Shown: piece after piece, positions 48,379 to 57,907 of the stretch | Layout of the letters: every line of letters begins with the position of its first letter | Numbering within the stretch: position 1 is the first letter of the stretch | NCBI RefSeq assembly: GCF_009857135.1 | Contig: NZ_CP047318.1 | Location: forward strand, 744,001-808,000 | DNA length: 64,000 nucleotides | Reading direction: 5' to 3' | Source: Streptomyces sp. HM190 | GTDB lineage: Bacteria > Actinomycetota > Actinomycetes > Streptomycetales > Streptomycetaceae | Notes under the pieces: model-generated | Seen by the model: only the letters and a program-made list of their open reading frames with translations | Database searches by the model: none | What the model was told of the DNA's origin: nothing | Program-made: the position numbers and the translations under genes

Positions 48379-48408
48379 GTCAGCCGTACGACTTGTCAGC
48401 CGTACGAC
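48379..48408. repeat. Direct repeat of 14 bases
   Basis: GTCAGCCGTACGAC occurs at 48379-48392 and 48395-48408, two bases apart, just outside the nested palindrome. Each copy contains the palindrome CGTACG. Confidence 0.8.
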
Positions 48409-48458
48409 ACCGACCGGGCTCCCTCGGCCGACCGCACCCTTCTCCTGCCATGGGGCCG

Positions 48459-49781
48459 CTACTTCCTGCCGGGCGTCCAGTTCATGCCCCACCCGTAGGC
48501 GTAGTCGACCGTGCGCTGAGGGCTGACGCCGCGCTCGGGGACGAGGTAGCGGGCCTCGCGCTGGACGATGAGGTCGCCGCCCTGGTTGGTGATGAGGGCG
48601 AGGGCGCAGACGGTGGAGGGGACGGTGCACTCGTCGAGGGAGAAGTCGACGGGCGCGCCGTGCTGGGGCTGGAGCGTGACCGTGGCGTGGAGGTCGGCGA
48701 AGGAGCGGGCGCCCTCGTAGACGGTGACGAAGATGAGGATGCGCCGGAAGGCGTCCTTGTGGTCGAGGTTGATGGTGAGGTTCTCGCCGCTCGTCACGGC
48801 GCCGGTGCGGTCGTCGCCGTCGAGGTGGATGAACGGCGGACGGTGCAGCGCACCGAAGGCGTTGCCGAGCGCCTGGACGACGCCCTTGCTGCCGTCGGAC
48901 AGTTCGAACAGGGCGCAGAGGTCGAGGTCGAGGTCGGCGTGCAGGGCGACGGCCCGGCCCAGCTTGCTGCCCCACCCGGTGAACTGCTTGCGCACCTCCC
49001 AGTTGAGGTTGACGCGCATGGCGCCGGAGGTGCCGCCCTGCTTGGTCAGGGAGACCGCCGGGGCCTCCTTGGTGAGCGTGACCTTGGTGAGACGCACGGG
49101 GGCGGGCGGCGCGGTGGGCGGGGCCGGGGGTGCGGGCGGCGCGGTCGTCACCGGTGGCGGCACGGTGACCGGCAGCGGCACGGGCGTCTGCGGAGAGGCG
49201 AGCACGGGAGGGGACACGGGGGGCCGCGCGGGCGTCCGCGGGGCGGCGGCGTGCTGGGGCTCGTCCACGGTGATGCCGAAGTCGGTGGCCAGCCCTTCGA
49301 GGCCGCTGCTGTAGCCCTGGCCGACGGCACGGAACTTCCAGGCGCCCTGCCGGCGGTAGAACTCGCCGAGCACGAAGGCCGTCTCGGCCCCGGCGTCCGC
49401 GCTGTCGAAGCGCGCGACCTCGGTGCCCGCCCGCTCGTCGAGCACACGGATGTACAGGCCGGGCACCTGCCCGAACGTTCCTCCGTCGGCGGACGCCGCC
49501 AGCACCACGGTCTCGACGGCGGACTCCACGCGCGTGAGGTCGACGTGCAGGGAGTCGGTCACCTGTCCGCCGATGTCCCGTTTGCCGCCGTGCCGGACGG
49601 CGCCGGAGGAGTGTGCGGGCTGGTTGTAGAAGACGAAGTCCGCGTCGGAGCGGACCTTCCCGCCCGTCAGCAGCAGCGCCGACGCGTCGGCGTCCGGCAC
49701 ACCGGGGCCGGATCGCCAGCCCAGTTCCACGCGTAGCGCGGTCGTCGGCACGGCGACGTTCGATCCTTTCAGCATGGTCAT
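48459..49781 (-). CDS. Tandem TerD-domain protein
   Basis: 440 residues. The first TerD-type domain (about 1-190) has LRVELGWRSG, SDADFVFYNQP and GEFYRRQGAWKFRAVGQGY. A Pro/Ala/Val-rich linker (195-250) follows, then a second, TerA-like domain (about 255-440: MRVNLNWEV, DLDLDLCALFELSDG, DDRTGAVTSGENL). TerD domains bind calcium and act in stress or tellurite-response complexes near the membrane. ATG at 49781 has GAGGGGG five bases upstream; a second ATG lies two codons on. No other ter genes adjoin it. Confidence 0.9.
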   Translation of the reverse strand: MTMLKGSNVAVPTTALRVELGWRSGPGVPDADASALLLTGGKVRSDADFVFYNQPAHSSGAVRHGGKRDIGGQVTDSLHVDLTRVESAVETVVLAASADGGTFGQVPGLYIRVLDERAGTEVARFDSADAGAETAFVLGEFYRRQGAWKFRAVGQGYSSGLEGLATDFGITVDEPQHAAAPRTPARPPVSPPVLASPQTPVPLPVTVPPPVTTAPPAPPAPPTAPPAPVRLTKVTLTKEAPAVSLTKQGGTSGAMRVNLNWEVRKQFTGWGSKLGRAVALHADLDLDLCALFELSDGSKGVVQALGNAFGALHRPPFIHLDGDDRTGAVTSGENLTINLDHKDAFRRILIFVTVYEGARSFADLHATVTLQPQHGAPVDFSLDECTVPSTVCALALITNQGGDLIVQREARYLVPERGVSPQRTVDYAYGWGMNWTPGRK

Positions 49782-50097
49782 GTCCGCCCCCTCAGAAGGT
49801 CGACCCGCCAGGGTCATCTCCAGGCCGCGTCCCACGCAGTCCGTCCGAACGTTCCGGCCCGTCTGTCGCGCCCAACCTATTCCCCCGGCGCCCGAACCCC
49901 CAGAAGCCGTACCGAAAGTCCGGCGGCCGACCTCCGGTAACCCGCCCGGAACTCGGCTTTTACACGATCACAGACCTTTTCGCCGCCCTTTTTCGCCAAG
50001 TTCGCTCGCATTGGGGATCCAGCGTCACCGCGGACACGGAAAACAACCCTCTTATCGGTCTCCCCAACCAGCACATCGTGGGCTTAACTTATGTGCC
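49782..50097. other. 316-base divergent promoter region
   Basis: No gene is supported. It separates the divergent TerD and DUF6643-like genes and contains T-rich tracts near 49970-50000. TAACTT at 50085-50090 ends seven bases before the ATG at 50098 and could be a -10 box giving a nearly leaderless message. Confidence 0.5.
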
Positions 50098-50550
50098 ATG
50101 ACCTCCCCCCGCTCCACCTACGGCGGCGGTTACTACTCCGCCTCGTCCTTCGCGGACACCCCGATCTACGATTCTCTCGTCGCCGAGCGGGGGACCCCTC
50201 AGATCGCGCCGATCCGAGTCCCCGCCGCGTACGACACCCCGGGCAGCAACCTGCCCGCCCTCCCGTCGGCGCTCCCCGCGCTGCCGTCGGGCCCCTCCCA
50301 GCCCTCCCCCGCCTACGGCTACCCGCAGGCCCAGCAGCCGTCGCCGCTACAGCAGGCGCCCACCGCGTACATCCCGCAGCAGGCGGGGGGTCCGCGCGGT
50401 TACCCCGGCGCGCAACCACCGCAGCAGCAGCGCCCCATGGCCCCCGGCACGGGTTACGAGGCCATGCGCCCCGCCGCCCCGCGTCCGGCCCCCACGGCCC
50501 CGTACCAGCAGGATCCGTACAACAACGGCCAGCAGTACCGCGGGTACTGA
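50098..50550 (+). CDS. Pro/Gln/Tyr-rich protein, DUF6643-like
   Basis: 150 residues. An N-terminal conserved part (TYGGGYYSASSFADTPIYDSLVAERGTPQIAPIRVP) is followed by a low-complexity tail rich in Pro, Gln, Ala and Tyr. No signal peptide or membrane segment. It resembles a short actinomycete-specific family (DUF6643) as I recall it; function unknown. The ATG at 50098 lacks a ribosome site and may be leaderless. Confidence 0.75.
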   Translation: MTSPRSTYGGGYYSASSFADTPIYDSLVAERGTPQIAPIRVPAAYDTPGSNLPALPSALPALPSGPSQPSPAYGYPQAQQPSPLQQAPTAYIPQQAGGPRGYPGAQPPQQQRPMAPGTGYEAMRPAAPRPAPTAPYQQDPYNNGQQYRGY

Positions 50551-50618
50551 GCCGCGGACGCTGAGCCGACCGCACCATTCCGCATGGGTGGTCACCGCCG
50601 TTTGGCAGGATGGCCCGC

Positions 50619-51443
50619 ATGGGGAATCCGTCGCTGCACTCGATCCACGTCCACCCGCTGAAGGCGGCCCGGGGCTTCGCACCCGAGCAGGCCGTCGTGG
50701 AGCCCTGGGGTCTGGCGGGTGACCGTCGCTGGGTGCTGGTCGACGACTCGGGCAAGGTCATCACGCAACGCCCGCATCCGCGCATGGCGTTGGCCGCCGC
50801 CGGGCTGGAGCCCGGCGGCGGCGTCGTACTGTCCGCGCCCGGCCGCGAGCCGCTCACCGTCGCCGTGCCCGGACCCGCCCGGACCGTCACGGTGGAGATC
50901 TGGCGGGACAAGGTCGAGGCGGTCCCCGCCGACCCCGCCGCACACGCCTGGTTCAGCGACTACCTGGGCGTCCCCGTACGCCTCGTCCACCTGGACGATC
51001 CCGCGACCCGCCGGCCCGTCGACCCCGAGTTCGCCCGCCCCGGCGAGACGGTCTCCTTCGCCGACGGCTACCCCCTGCTGCTCACCACCCTCGGCTCGCT
51101 CGACGCGCTCAACTCCCTGATCGCCCGGGGCGACCACCCCGAGGAGGGGCCGCTGCCCATGAGCCGTTTCCGGCCGAACGTCGTGGTGGACGGGACGCGG
51201 GAGTGGGCGGAGGACGACTGGCGGCGCGTCGCCATCGGCGAGGTCACCTTCCGGGTCGCCAAGATGTGCGGGCGGTGCGTGGTGACGACCACCGACCAGG
51301 ACACCGCGGAACGCGGCCGGGAGCCCCTGCGGACCCTCGCGCGGCACCGGCGCTTCGGCGACAAGCTGGTCTTCGGGCAGAACCTCGTTCCGGAATCCGG
51401 CGGCACGGTTCGGGTCGGCGATCCGGTGCGCGTACTCGAATAG
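50619..51443 (+). CDS. MOSC-domain protein
   Basis: 274 residues from the ATG at 50619; an ATG three codons earlier is also possible. An N-terminal MOSC beta-barrel part (LHSIHVHPLKAARG, WGLAGDRRWVLVD) and a C-terminal MOSC domain (SRFRPNVVVDG, MCGRCVVTTTDQDT with the conserved Cys) make it similar to YcbX/mARC-type molybdenum cofactor proteins. These reduce N-hydroxylated compounds or transfer sulfur. Partner electron carriers are not encoded nearby. Confidence 0.88.
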   Translation: MGNPSLHSIHVHPLKAARGFAPEQAVVEPWGLAGDRRWVLVDDSGKVITQRPHPRMALAAAGLEPGGGVVLSAPGREPLTVAVPGPARTVTVEIWRDKVEAVPADPAAHAWFSDYLGVPVRLVHLDDPATRRPVDPEFARPGETVSFADGYPLLLTTLGSLDALNSLIARGDHPEEGPLPMSRFRPNVVVDGTREWAEDDWRRVAIGEVTFRVAKMCGRCVVTTTDQDTAERGREPLRTLARHRRFGDKLVFGQNLVPESGGTVRVGDPVRVLE

Positions 51444-51506
51444 CCGCGCGTATAGGGGGTGTTCGCCCCGTGGAGATCCACGGTTCCGCGGCGGAGTACC
51501 ATCCAC

Positions 51507-51520
51507 CTTGAAAATTCAAG
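51507..51520. promoter_or_regulatory. AT-rich hexamer inverted repeat
   Basis: CTTGAA-AA-TTCAAG stands out as AT-rich in this high-GC region, about 65 bases after the MOSC gene and 175 bases before the next gene. It could be an operator for the membrane protein gene at 51695; no regulator is assigned. Confidence 0.3.
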
Positions 51521-51694
51521 ATCCTGGATTCGGTCGGCCACCGGGGAACACGGGTGCACGGCCCGGCCGTTGGGCCTTTGTGAGAAGTTCATGAGAAGGC
51601 CGGTCGGAGAGGTGATTTCGCTCTCTCTTCACCGGTACCGCGCGTGGGCGTCCCCGCAGGGCGTTATCACAGACGCGGAAGGGGGCGTGGGACA

Positions 51695-52318
51695 GTGCGG
51701 GCAATCGGCGGGCTGGGCGCATTCGCCGGGCTGTGGCGTTGGCGCCGCAATCCCCTGCGCCGGACGACCGATCTCGTCGAGGCATGGCTGGCGTTCGCGG
51801 CCCTCACACTGATCCTCGTCGCAGCCCCGCTGGTCGGCGCCGTCGTCGGCACCGCCGCCCAGGACTCCCTGCAGCAGGCCGTGCGGGACCAGCGGGCGGC
51901 CCGGCACCTGGTGACGGCCACCGTCGTCAAGCGGGTCGCCGGCTACCCGTTCGACCCCGACCCCGAGACGTCGACGTCCCGGGACCGGCACAGCCGCGTG
52001 GTCGCCGACTGGACCGCCCCCGACGGCACCGCCCGGCACGGCACGGTCATGTCCGGCCTCAAGGACCCGCGGCCCGGGAAGCGCTTCGCGCTGTGGACGG
52101 ACGCCCGGGGCCGCACGGTCGGCCGGCCGCTCGACAGCGCGACCGCGACGACCCACGCGGTACTGGCCGGATTCGGTGCGACCGTTCTGGCCGCGGGCTG
52201 CGTCGAGGGCTGCAGACGACTGATCGTCTGGCGCATGATCCGCCACCGGTACGCGCGCTGGGACCAGGCATGGGACAAGGCGGGGCCGGACTGGGGCAGG
52301 ACGGGCACGGGCAGCTGA
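51695..52318 (+). CDS. Rv1733c-like membrane protein
   Basis: 207 residues with two hydrophobic helices, about 30-52 and 148-170. Between them lies an outside domain of about 95 residues (TATVVKRVAGYPFD, VVADWTAPDGTARHGTV, GKRFALWTDARGRTVGRPL). Topology and sequence pattern match the Rv1733c family of actinobacterial membrane proteins, whose function is unknown. Many streptomycetes have several paralogues. GTG at 51695 has a GGGGG stretch about ten bases upstream. Confidence 0.75.
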   Translation: MRAIGGLGAFAGLWRWRRNPLRRTTDLVEAWLAFAALTLILVAAPLVGAVVGTAAQDSLQQAVRDQRAARHLVTATVVKRVAGYPFDPDPETSTSRDRHSRVVADWTAPDGTARHGTVMSGLKDPRPGKRFALWTDARGRTVGRPLDSATATTHAVLAGFGATVLAAGCVEGCRRLIVWRMIRHRYARWDQAWDKAGPDWGRTGTGS

Positions 52319-52429
52319 CGGCCTTCCCACTCCGGTCAACTCGCCCTGCCCGCGCACGCTACGGTGGACCGACCAGCCGAACTGTTCGGCATCGACCCGC
52401 GTTCCACGAGGTGGGGGCACAGCAACGCC

Positions 52430-54874
52430 ATGGCACAGGGCACGGTCCAGGTGACGCACACCGGTACATCGCGGTGGCGGCGCCGCACGGGTGAGTACAC
52501 ATCGCTCGCCGCGGCCCTGGAGGCCGCGAGCGACGGCGATGTGCTCATCGTCGCTCCCGGCACGTACCGGGAGAACCTCGTCGTGGACCGGGGGGTCACG
52601 CTCCGCGGCCCGGAGGGATCGCCCGGCTCGGTCCGCATCGCGCCCGTGGACGGCGTACCGCTCACGGTGTCCGCCTCGGCCGTGGTGCAGGACCTGCACG
52701 TGGAGGGGCAGGACGCGGCGGCGCCGGCGCTGCTCGTCGAGGACGGCACGCCCGAGCTGCTGGACCTGCGGATCGTGACCCGCTCGGCGGTCGGCATCGA
52801 GGTGCGCGGCACGGCCCGCCCGACGGTGCGCCGGTGCACGGTCGACAATCCCGCCGGGATCGGCATCGCCGTGGTCGACGGCGGCGGCGGGGTGTTCGAG
52901 GAGTGCGAGGTCGTCGCGGCCGGGCAGGCCGGTGTCACGGTGCGCGGCGGCGGCCACCCGCGGCTCGACCGGTGCCGGGTGCACCACGCCTCCGGGTCGG
53001 GTCTGACGGCGACCGGCGAGAACTCCGCCCTGGAGGCGGTCGGTTGCGAGATCTACGAGGTCCGGGGCAGCGGCGTCCAGATCACCGGGCGGGCCACGGC
53101 CCACCTCACCGACTGCGACGTGCACCGTACGACCGCGGACGGCGTCACGCTCGACACGGACGCCGTGCTCACCCTGGCGGACTGCCGTATCCACGACATC
53201 CCGGAGAACGCGGTGGACCTGCGTTCCCGCTCCGTGCTCACCCTGACCCGCACCACGGTGCGCCAGTTCGGGCGCAACGGACTGTCCGTGTGGGACCCGG
53301 GGACCCGCGTGGACGCCAACCAGTGCGAGATCTTCGACAGTACGGGCGACTATCCGGCCGTCTGGGTCAGTGACGGGGCCACAGCGGTCCTGGAGTCCTG
53401 CCGGGTCCACGACGTGCCGGACGCCCTGTTCGTCCTGGACCGCGGCTCGCGCGCGGACGTCGTGGACAGCGATCTGACGCAGGTGCGGAACACGGCCGTG
53501 TCGGTGAGCGACGGCGCGACCGCGCAGCTCGACGACTGCCGGATCCGGGACGCGGCGACCGGCGCGTGGTTCCGCGACCACGGCAGCGGCGGCACCCTCA
53601 ACGGCTGCACCCTGGACGGCACGCAGACCGGAGTGATCGTCACCAAGGGCGCGGACCCCACCATCGAGCGCTGCACGGTGACCTCGCCCGCCGAGGCGGG
53701 CTTCTACGTCTCGGCCGAGGGGCGCGGCAGCTTCCTCAACTGCCGGGTCACCGGCAGCGGCGGCTACGGCTTCCACATCATCGACGGCTGCCGCGCGACC
53801 CTGCGGAAGTGCCGTACGGAGCGCTGCGCGCGCGGTGGTTACGAGTTCGCGGAGGGCGGCCCCGGCTCCACCGGCGGCGGACCCGTGGTCGAGGAGTGCG
53901 CCAGCGACGAGAGCGGCGGCGTGCGGCCCCCGGTGGCGCACGAGACCGCCGCCCAGAGCGCGCCCCGCTCCCCCGGCCTGCTGGGCTCCCTCCCGGACCA
54001 GCGCGCCGTCGAACCGAAGCCACCGGCGGCCACCGCCCCCGCCACGGACCCCGAGCAGCCGGCCCGGACGTCGAAGGCCGTGCTCGGTGAACTGGACGCG
54101 CTGGTCGGCCTGGACAGCGTCAAGCGCGAGGTACGGGCCCTCACGGACATGATCGAGGTGGGACGCCGCCGCCAGCAGGCCGGCCTGAAGGCCGCCTCCG
54201 TCAAACGGCACCTCGTCTTCACCGGCTCCCCCGGCACCGGAAAGACCACGGTCGCGCGTCTCTACGGCGAGATCCTGGCGTCCCTCGGCGTCCTGGACAA
54301 GGGCCATCTCGTCGAGGTGTCCCGCGTGGACCTGGTCGGCGAGCACATCGGCTCCACCGCCATCCGCACCCAGGAGGCCTTCGAACGGGCCCGTGGCGGC
54401 GTACTGTTCATCGACGAGGCCTACGCGCTGTCCCCCGAGGACTCCGGGCGGGACTTCGGCAAGGAGGCCATCGACACGCTGGTGAAGCTGATGGAGGACC
54501 ACCGGGACGCGGTGGTGGTGATCGTCGCCGGCTACACGGCCGAGATGGAGCGCTTCCTCACCGTCAATCCCGGTGTGGCGTCCCGCTTCTCCCGCACGAT
54601 CACCTTCGACGACTACGTCCCCGAGGAACTGCTGCGGATCGTCGAGCAGCAGGCCGAGGAGCACGAGTACCGGCTGGCGCCGGGTGCGGGCGAGGCCCTG
54701 CGGAAGTACTTCACCGCGCTCCCGAAGGGCCCCGCGTTCGGCAACGGCCGTACCGCGCGGCAGACCTTCGAGGCGATGGTGGAGCGTCACGCGAGCCGGG
54801 TCGCCCAGGTCGACGAACCCAGCACCGACGACCTGACGTTGCTGTACGCGGAGGACCTCCCCGAGCTGCCGTGA
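52430..54874 (+). CDS. Right-handed beta-helix protein fused to CbxX/EccA-type AAA+ ATPase
   Basis: 814 residues. Residues about 25-480 are a run of some 20 short repeats with Asp/Cys at turns, the pattern of NosD/pectate-lyase-like parallel beta-helices. A Pro-rich linker follows. Residues about 555-814 form an AAA+ domain of the CbbX/EccA/SpoVK group: Walker A GSPGTGKT at 599-606, Walker B FIDEA with Asp662-Glu663, sensor region [14 protein letters not shown] and [12 protein letters not shown]. No signal peptide, so both parts act inside the cell. The AAA relatives remodel protein complexes such as type VII secretion or Rubisco. The helix may be the substrate-recognition part (inference). 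The ATG at 52430 lacks a clear ribosome site. Confidence 0.9.
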   Translation: MAQGTVQVTHTGTSRWRRRTGEYTSLAAALEAASDGDVLIVAPGTYRENLVVDRGVTLRGPEGSPGSVRIAPVDGVPLTVSASAVVQDLHVEGQDAAAPALLVEDGTPELLDLRIVTRSAVGIEVRGTARPTVRRCTVDNPAGIGIAVVDGGGGVFEECEVVAAGQAGVTVRGGGHPRLDRCRVHHASGSGLTATGENSALEAVGCEIYEVRGSGVQITGRATAHLTDCDVHRTTADGVTLDTDAVLTLADCRIHDIPENAVDLRSRSVLTLTRTTVRQFGRNGLSVWDPGTRVDANQCEIFDSTGDYPAVWVSDGATAVLESCRVHDVPDALFVLDRGSRADVVDSDLTQVRNTAVSVSDGATAQLDDCRIRDAATGAWFRDHGSGGTLNGCTLDGTQTGVIVTKGADPTIERCTVTSPAEAGFYVSAEGRGSFLNCRVTGSGGYGFHIIDGCRATLRKCRTERCARGGYEFAEGGPGSTGGGPVVEECASDESGGVRPPVAHETAAQSAPRSPGLLGSLPDQRAVEPKPPAATAPATDPEQPARTSKAVLGELDALVGLDSVKREVRALTDMIEVGRRRQQAGLKAASVKRHLVFTGSPGTGKTTVARLYGEILASLGVLDKGHLVEVSRVDLVGEHIGSTAIRTQEAFERARGGVLFIDEAYALSPEDSGRDFGKEAIDTLVKLMEDHRDAVVVIVAGYTAEMERFLTVNPGVASRFSRTITFDDYVPEELLRIVEQQAEEHEYRLAPGAGEALRKYFTALPKGPAFGNGRTARQTFEAMVERHASRVAQVDEPSTDDLTLLYAEDLPELP

Positions 54875-54947
54875 CCGCGTCCCCGGCGCCCGCCGCGGCG
54901 CCGTCGGGACGCGGCCCCTGGGGGAGCCCTCGTGCGGCACCGGCCGG

Positions 54948-55137
54948 ATGGGGCGCCCGGAAGCACGGCGCGGCACGCTGCTGGTGATGCCGGGCGGCCC
55001 CGGTGGTTCGGGCGTCCGGCGTCCGACCCGGCAGGGGAAGGCGTTGCGCGGACAACGCGTGCGGCGACCGGGTGGTGACCACGTTCCTGCTCACGGAGCA
55101 GTGGCCCGAGCGGGACGTGTCCTGCCGGGACGCGTAG
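54948..55137 (+). pseudogene. Deleted remnant of a TAP-type alpha/beta hydrolase
   Basis: The first part reads RRGTLLVMPGGPGGSGV, the oxyanion-hole block of tripeptidyl aminopeptidase-type hydrolases. The last part, in another frame, reads DNACGDRVVTTFLLTEQWPERDVSC and a stop at 55135, resembling the family's C-terminal segment. In intact proteins these lie some 350 residues apart; here they are about 50 bases apart. Catalytic Ser, Asp and His are gone. The match is by family memory, so confidence is moderate. Confidence 0.55.
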
Positions 55138-55149
55138 GCGGGGCGCGCC

Positions 55150-55169
55150 CCGGGGGCGGGCGCCCCCGG
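55150..55169. terminator. Stem-loop between convergent genes
   Basis: CCGGGGGC (55150-55157) pairs with GCCCCCGG (55162-55169) across GGGC. It lies just downstream of the hydrolase remnant and 46 bases beyond the stop of the convergent membrane hydrolase gene. Confidence 0.55.
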
Positions 55170-55215
55170 ACCCGAGCCGGCGCCCCCAGGCCCCGGCCGT
55201 CGGCCGCGGCACGCC

Positions 55216-57618
55216 CTAGCACTCCCGGGGACCTGGCACCTCGGGGCCGATACGGGCCAGCAGGCTCCGGCGTTCGGCGGCGAAGGCCGGGTCCGCCTGG
55301 TAGTCGGAGTGGCCGAGGATCGGGGCGGGCAACGGATGGTCGGCGGTGCGGCCGTAGGCGAGCGGGTCCTTGAAGGGCTCGGCGTCGACCTCCGGCCCGC
55401 ACCGGCCCGGCAGCCGCACGGGGCCGCCGATGGGGTCGGTGAGACGGTACAGATTGCGCCAGCAGTCGACCTCTCGGTGCAGGGAGGCGAGGGACTCCGG
55501 GCCGAAGTGGGCCGGGAACCAGCGCCCGTACAGCCGCTCCAGTGGTGAGCCGTAGGTCAGCAGCGCGACCCGGCGCCGGACCGACGGGGTCAGCTGCCAG
55601 GCGGCGGCCGCGGCGAGGACGCTGCCCTGGGAGTGTCCGGAGATGACCAGCCGACCGCCCGTGGTCTGTGTCCAGGTGGCCATCCGCCAGGTGAGGTCGG
55701 GCACGGCGCGCTCGGCGTAGCAGGGCGGCGCGAAGGGGTGCGCGGCACGCGGCCAGAAGGTGCCGACGTCCCAGAGGATGCCGATGGTGCGGCGCGCGGA
55801 GGCGTCCTTGTAGGCGCGGCGGCCCCAGGTGACGAAGAGGAGGAAGCCGACGCCGATCAGCCAGGACCCGAGCGCCTGCGCGGTCTGGGCGGCGCCCGCG
55901 ACGAAGGCGTACGAGTCCCGTGCCGCCCGCGCGGGGGTCTGCCCGGTGGCGAACGCGCCGGCCAGCGCTCCGGCGCCGAGCAGCAGCGTCACGGTCGAGA
56001 TGATGCCGACGACGCGGGGCGCGCGGTCGGTGAGGGCGGCCATGGCACGGGCACGGGCGATGCGCAGGGTCCGGGCGGTGTCACGGGGTTCGGCCCCGCC
56101 GTCCGGACCGCTCGCGCGCCGGCGTGCGGCCTCGGCCAGGCCGTACTCCTCTTCCACCGCCGCCGTCTCCTCGCGCCGCAGCACCCAGGTGCGGCGGGCC
56201 AGCCAGCCGAGCAGGATCACCACGACCACCAGCAGGGGCGGGATGACGGCGGCCTGCCAGGTGAGGAGGATGGGCGGGCCGGGGAGGGCGTCGTCGGTGC
56301 CGCCGAGCCAGTCGGCGACGCGCTGGGCGACACCGGCGGACATGACTCCACCGAGGGCGCAGGCCAGCATCGCGACGGCGGGCCCGCCCAGGCCGTACAG
56401 CGCGGTCCTCGGGTCGGGGCGGGAACGGTGGAGGACGCGGGCGACCACGCCGAGGGCCAGGACGAGGATGCCCTGGACCAGGGTGATCCCGCCGAAGGTC
56501 AGGTCCCCCGGCAGCCGGCCCGCCGAGCTCCAGCCGGGGCGGGACCAGCCCGCGTACCCCATGGCGAGGACGAGCACCGCGATCGAGGCCGTGGGCAGGC
56601 CGCGCACCAGGTGTCGGTCGAGTTCGCGGTCGAGGCGTCTCTCGGAGCGGCCCCTGCGGCACACCACCCACACCACGGCCCCGGCGAGCACGACGAGTGC
56701 CGCCGTGAACAGCCATCCCAGGAGGTCCAGGACGGCGGGCCCGCCCGGGCGGCGGTCCTCGCGGGCGGCGGACGAGCCCACGGCCGCCGCGACCGTCAGG
56801 AAACCGGCCGCCGTGTGGGCGGCGCGCAGCCGGGCAACGAGGCGGCGCCCGTACCAGAAGCCGGGGCGGCCGAGCGCGACGGGCTCGGCGTCGTCCTCGG
56901 TGGGACGGACCTCGGCGCGGTCCATGGGGCGCTGGGACTCGTACTCGCTCCAGGTGCGGTGGGAGAGGTACCACAGGAGCACGGTCAGGGCGGTGGGCAC
57001 CAGGGCGGCCAGGGCCAGGCGGCGGCCCGGGCTGCTCCACCAGCCGTGATGGGAGAGGTCCGGGGAGAGGAAGCCGAGCCAGGTGTGCGCCTCGGCGCAC
57101 CCGCGGTTGCCCGCGCACTGCCAGGCGGTCAGGTCGAGGGCGACCTCGCAGGCGGCGGCGACGAGCAGCACGGTCAGGGTCAGGCCGGTCAGGCGGACCA
57201 GGAGGCCGTGCAGTCGTACGGTCCGTCGGCCGCGGTGGGTGCTGGGGCGCATCCAGTGGGCGAGGTTGACGACCATGAACGGCAGCAGCAACAGCCACAG
57301 GGCGCGGGAGCCGTTGCCGGAGGTGAGGTTGCACCAGACGTACGCCTCGGGCACGGGGCCCTCGCGGTGGTCGGCGGGGCGGGACTCGGCGTCGGCGTCG
57401 GCGATGCGGCGGAAGACGGCCGCCGTGTCGTCGCCGGTGACGCGGACGGTGCGCGGATCGTCCAGCATGCGCTCGGGGGTGGTGCCGCCGACTCCGTGGA
57501 CGAGCAGTTCCAGGGCGGTGCCGTCGTCGGTCCCGGTGCGGCCGGTGGCCTCGCGCCCGTCCGTCTCGGGCCGTCCGGGTCGTTGTCCGTACTCGGCGTG
57601 CTCCGTCGCACGTTCCAC
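55216..57618 (-). CDS. Large membrane protein with split alpha/beta hydrolase fold
   Basis: 800 residues. The N-terminus has LLVHGVGGTTPERML, an oxyanion-type HG motif of lipases. About ten hydrophobic helices then occupy residues 105-610. The C-terminal 190 residues carry the nucleophile Ser663 in VISGHSQGSVLA, LLTYGSPLERLYGRWFPAHFG, and a late GHSDYQ that may supply the His. So a hydrolase fold seems interrupted by a long membrane region. Active part probably faces the cytoplasm if the N-terminus does. Substrate unknown; similar large proteins occur in streptomycetes. ATG at 57618. Confidence 0.75.
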   Translation of the reverse strand: MERATEHAEYGQRPGRPETDGREATGRTGTDDGTALELLVHGVGGTTPERMLDDPRTVRVTGDDTAAVFRRIADADAESRPADHREGPVPEAYVWCNLTSGNGSRALWLLLLPFMVVNLAHWMRPSTHRGRRTVRLHGLLVRLTGLTLTVLLVAAACEVALDLTAWQCAGNRGCAEAHTWLGFLSPDLSHHGWWSSPGRRLALAALVPTALTVLLWYLSHRTWSEYESQRPMDRAEVRPTEDDAEPVALGRPGFWYGRRLVARLRAAHTAAGFLTVAAAVGSSAAREDRRPGGPAVLDLLGWLFTAALVVLAGAVVWVVCRRGRSERRLDRELDRHLVRGLPTASIAVLVLAMGYAGWSRPGWSSAGRLPGDLTFGGITLVQGILVLALGVVARVLHRSRPDPRTALYGLGGPAVAMLACALGGVMSAGVAQRVADWLGGTDDALPGPPILLTWQAAVIPPLLVVVVILLGWLARRTWVLRREETAAVEEEYGLAEAARRRASGPDGGAEPRDTARTLRIARARAMAALTDRAPRVVGIISTVTLLLGAGALAGAFATGQTPARAARDSYAFVAGAAQTAQALGSWLIGVGFLLFVTWGRRAYKDASARRTIGILWDVGTFWPRAAHPFAPPCYAERAVPDLTWRMATWTQTTGGRLVISGHSQGSVLAAAAAWQLTPSVRRRVALLTYGSPLERLYGRWFPAHFGPESLASLHREVDCWRNLYRLTDPIGGPVRLPGRCGPEVDAEPFKDPLAYGRTADHPLPAPILGHSDYQADPAFAAERRSLLARIGPEVPGPREC

Positions 57619-57907
57619 TGGTCCGCTTCCCCCGTGATGCGCCGCGAGGCAGGTGTCATGTGCAGGTACAGATGATCGCCGCTGAGCGGTGCTCGTACAC
57701 CTGCGGTCACCGAATCTCCCCGATCCGTGTGATAGTGACGGGCGCGGACAGCGATTCGGGCTGTTCGCGCGTGTGCGGGTGGTGGCGCGACCAGTGGTGT
57801 GGCGTGCGAATATGGGACGTCCTCGGGACCGGGGGCGGGGAAATGTCCGCTTCAGAGGGGGTATGGGTGCGTGTCGGGCGCAATGGGGCGAAAGGACCGG
57901 AGCGAGC

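Noticed and set aside
54875..54947. Extending the TAP-type remnant upstream to a start codon
   Set aside because: The upstream frame shows no signal peptide or family sequence and follows directly on the AAA+ gene stop, so no intact start can be defended.
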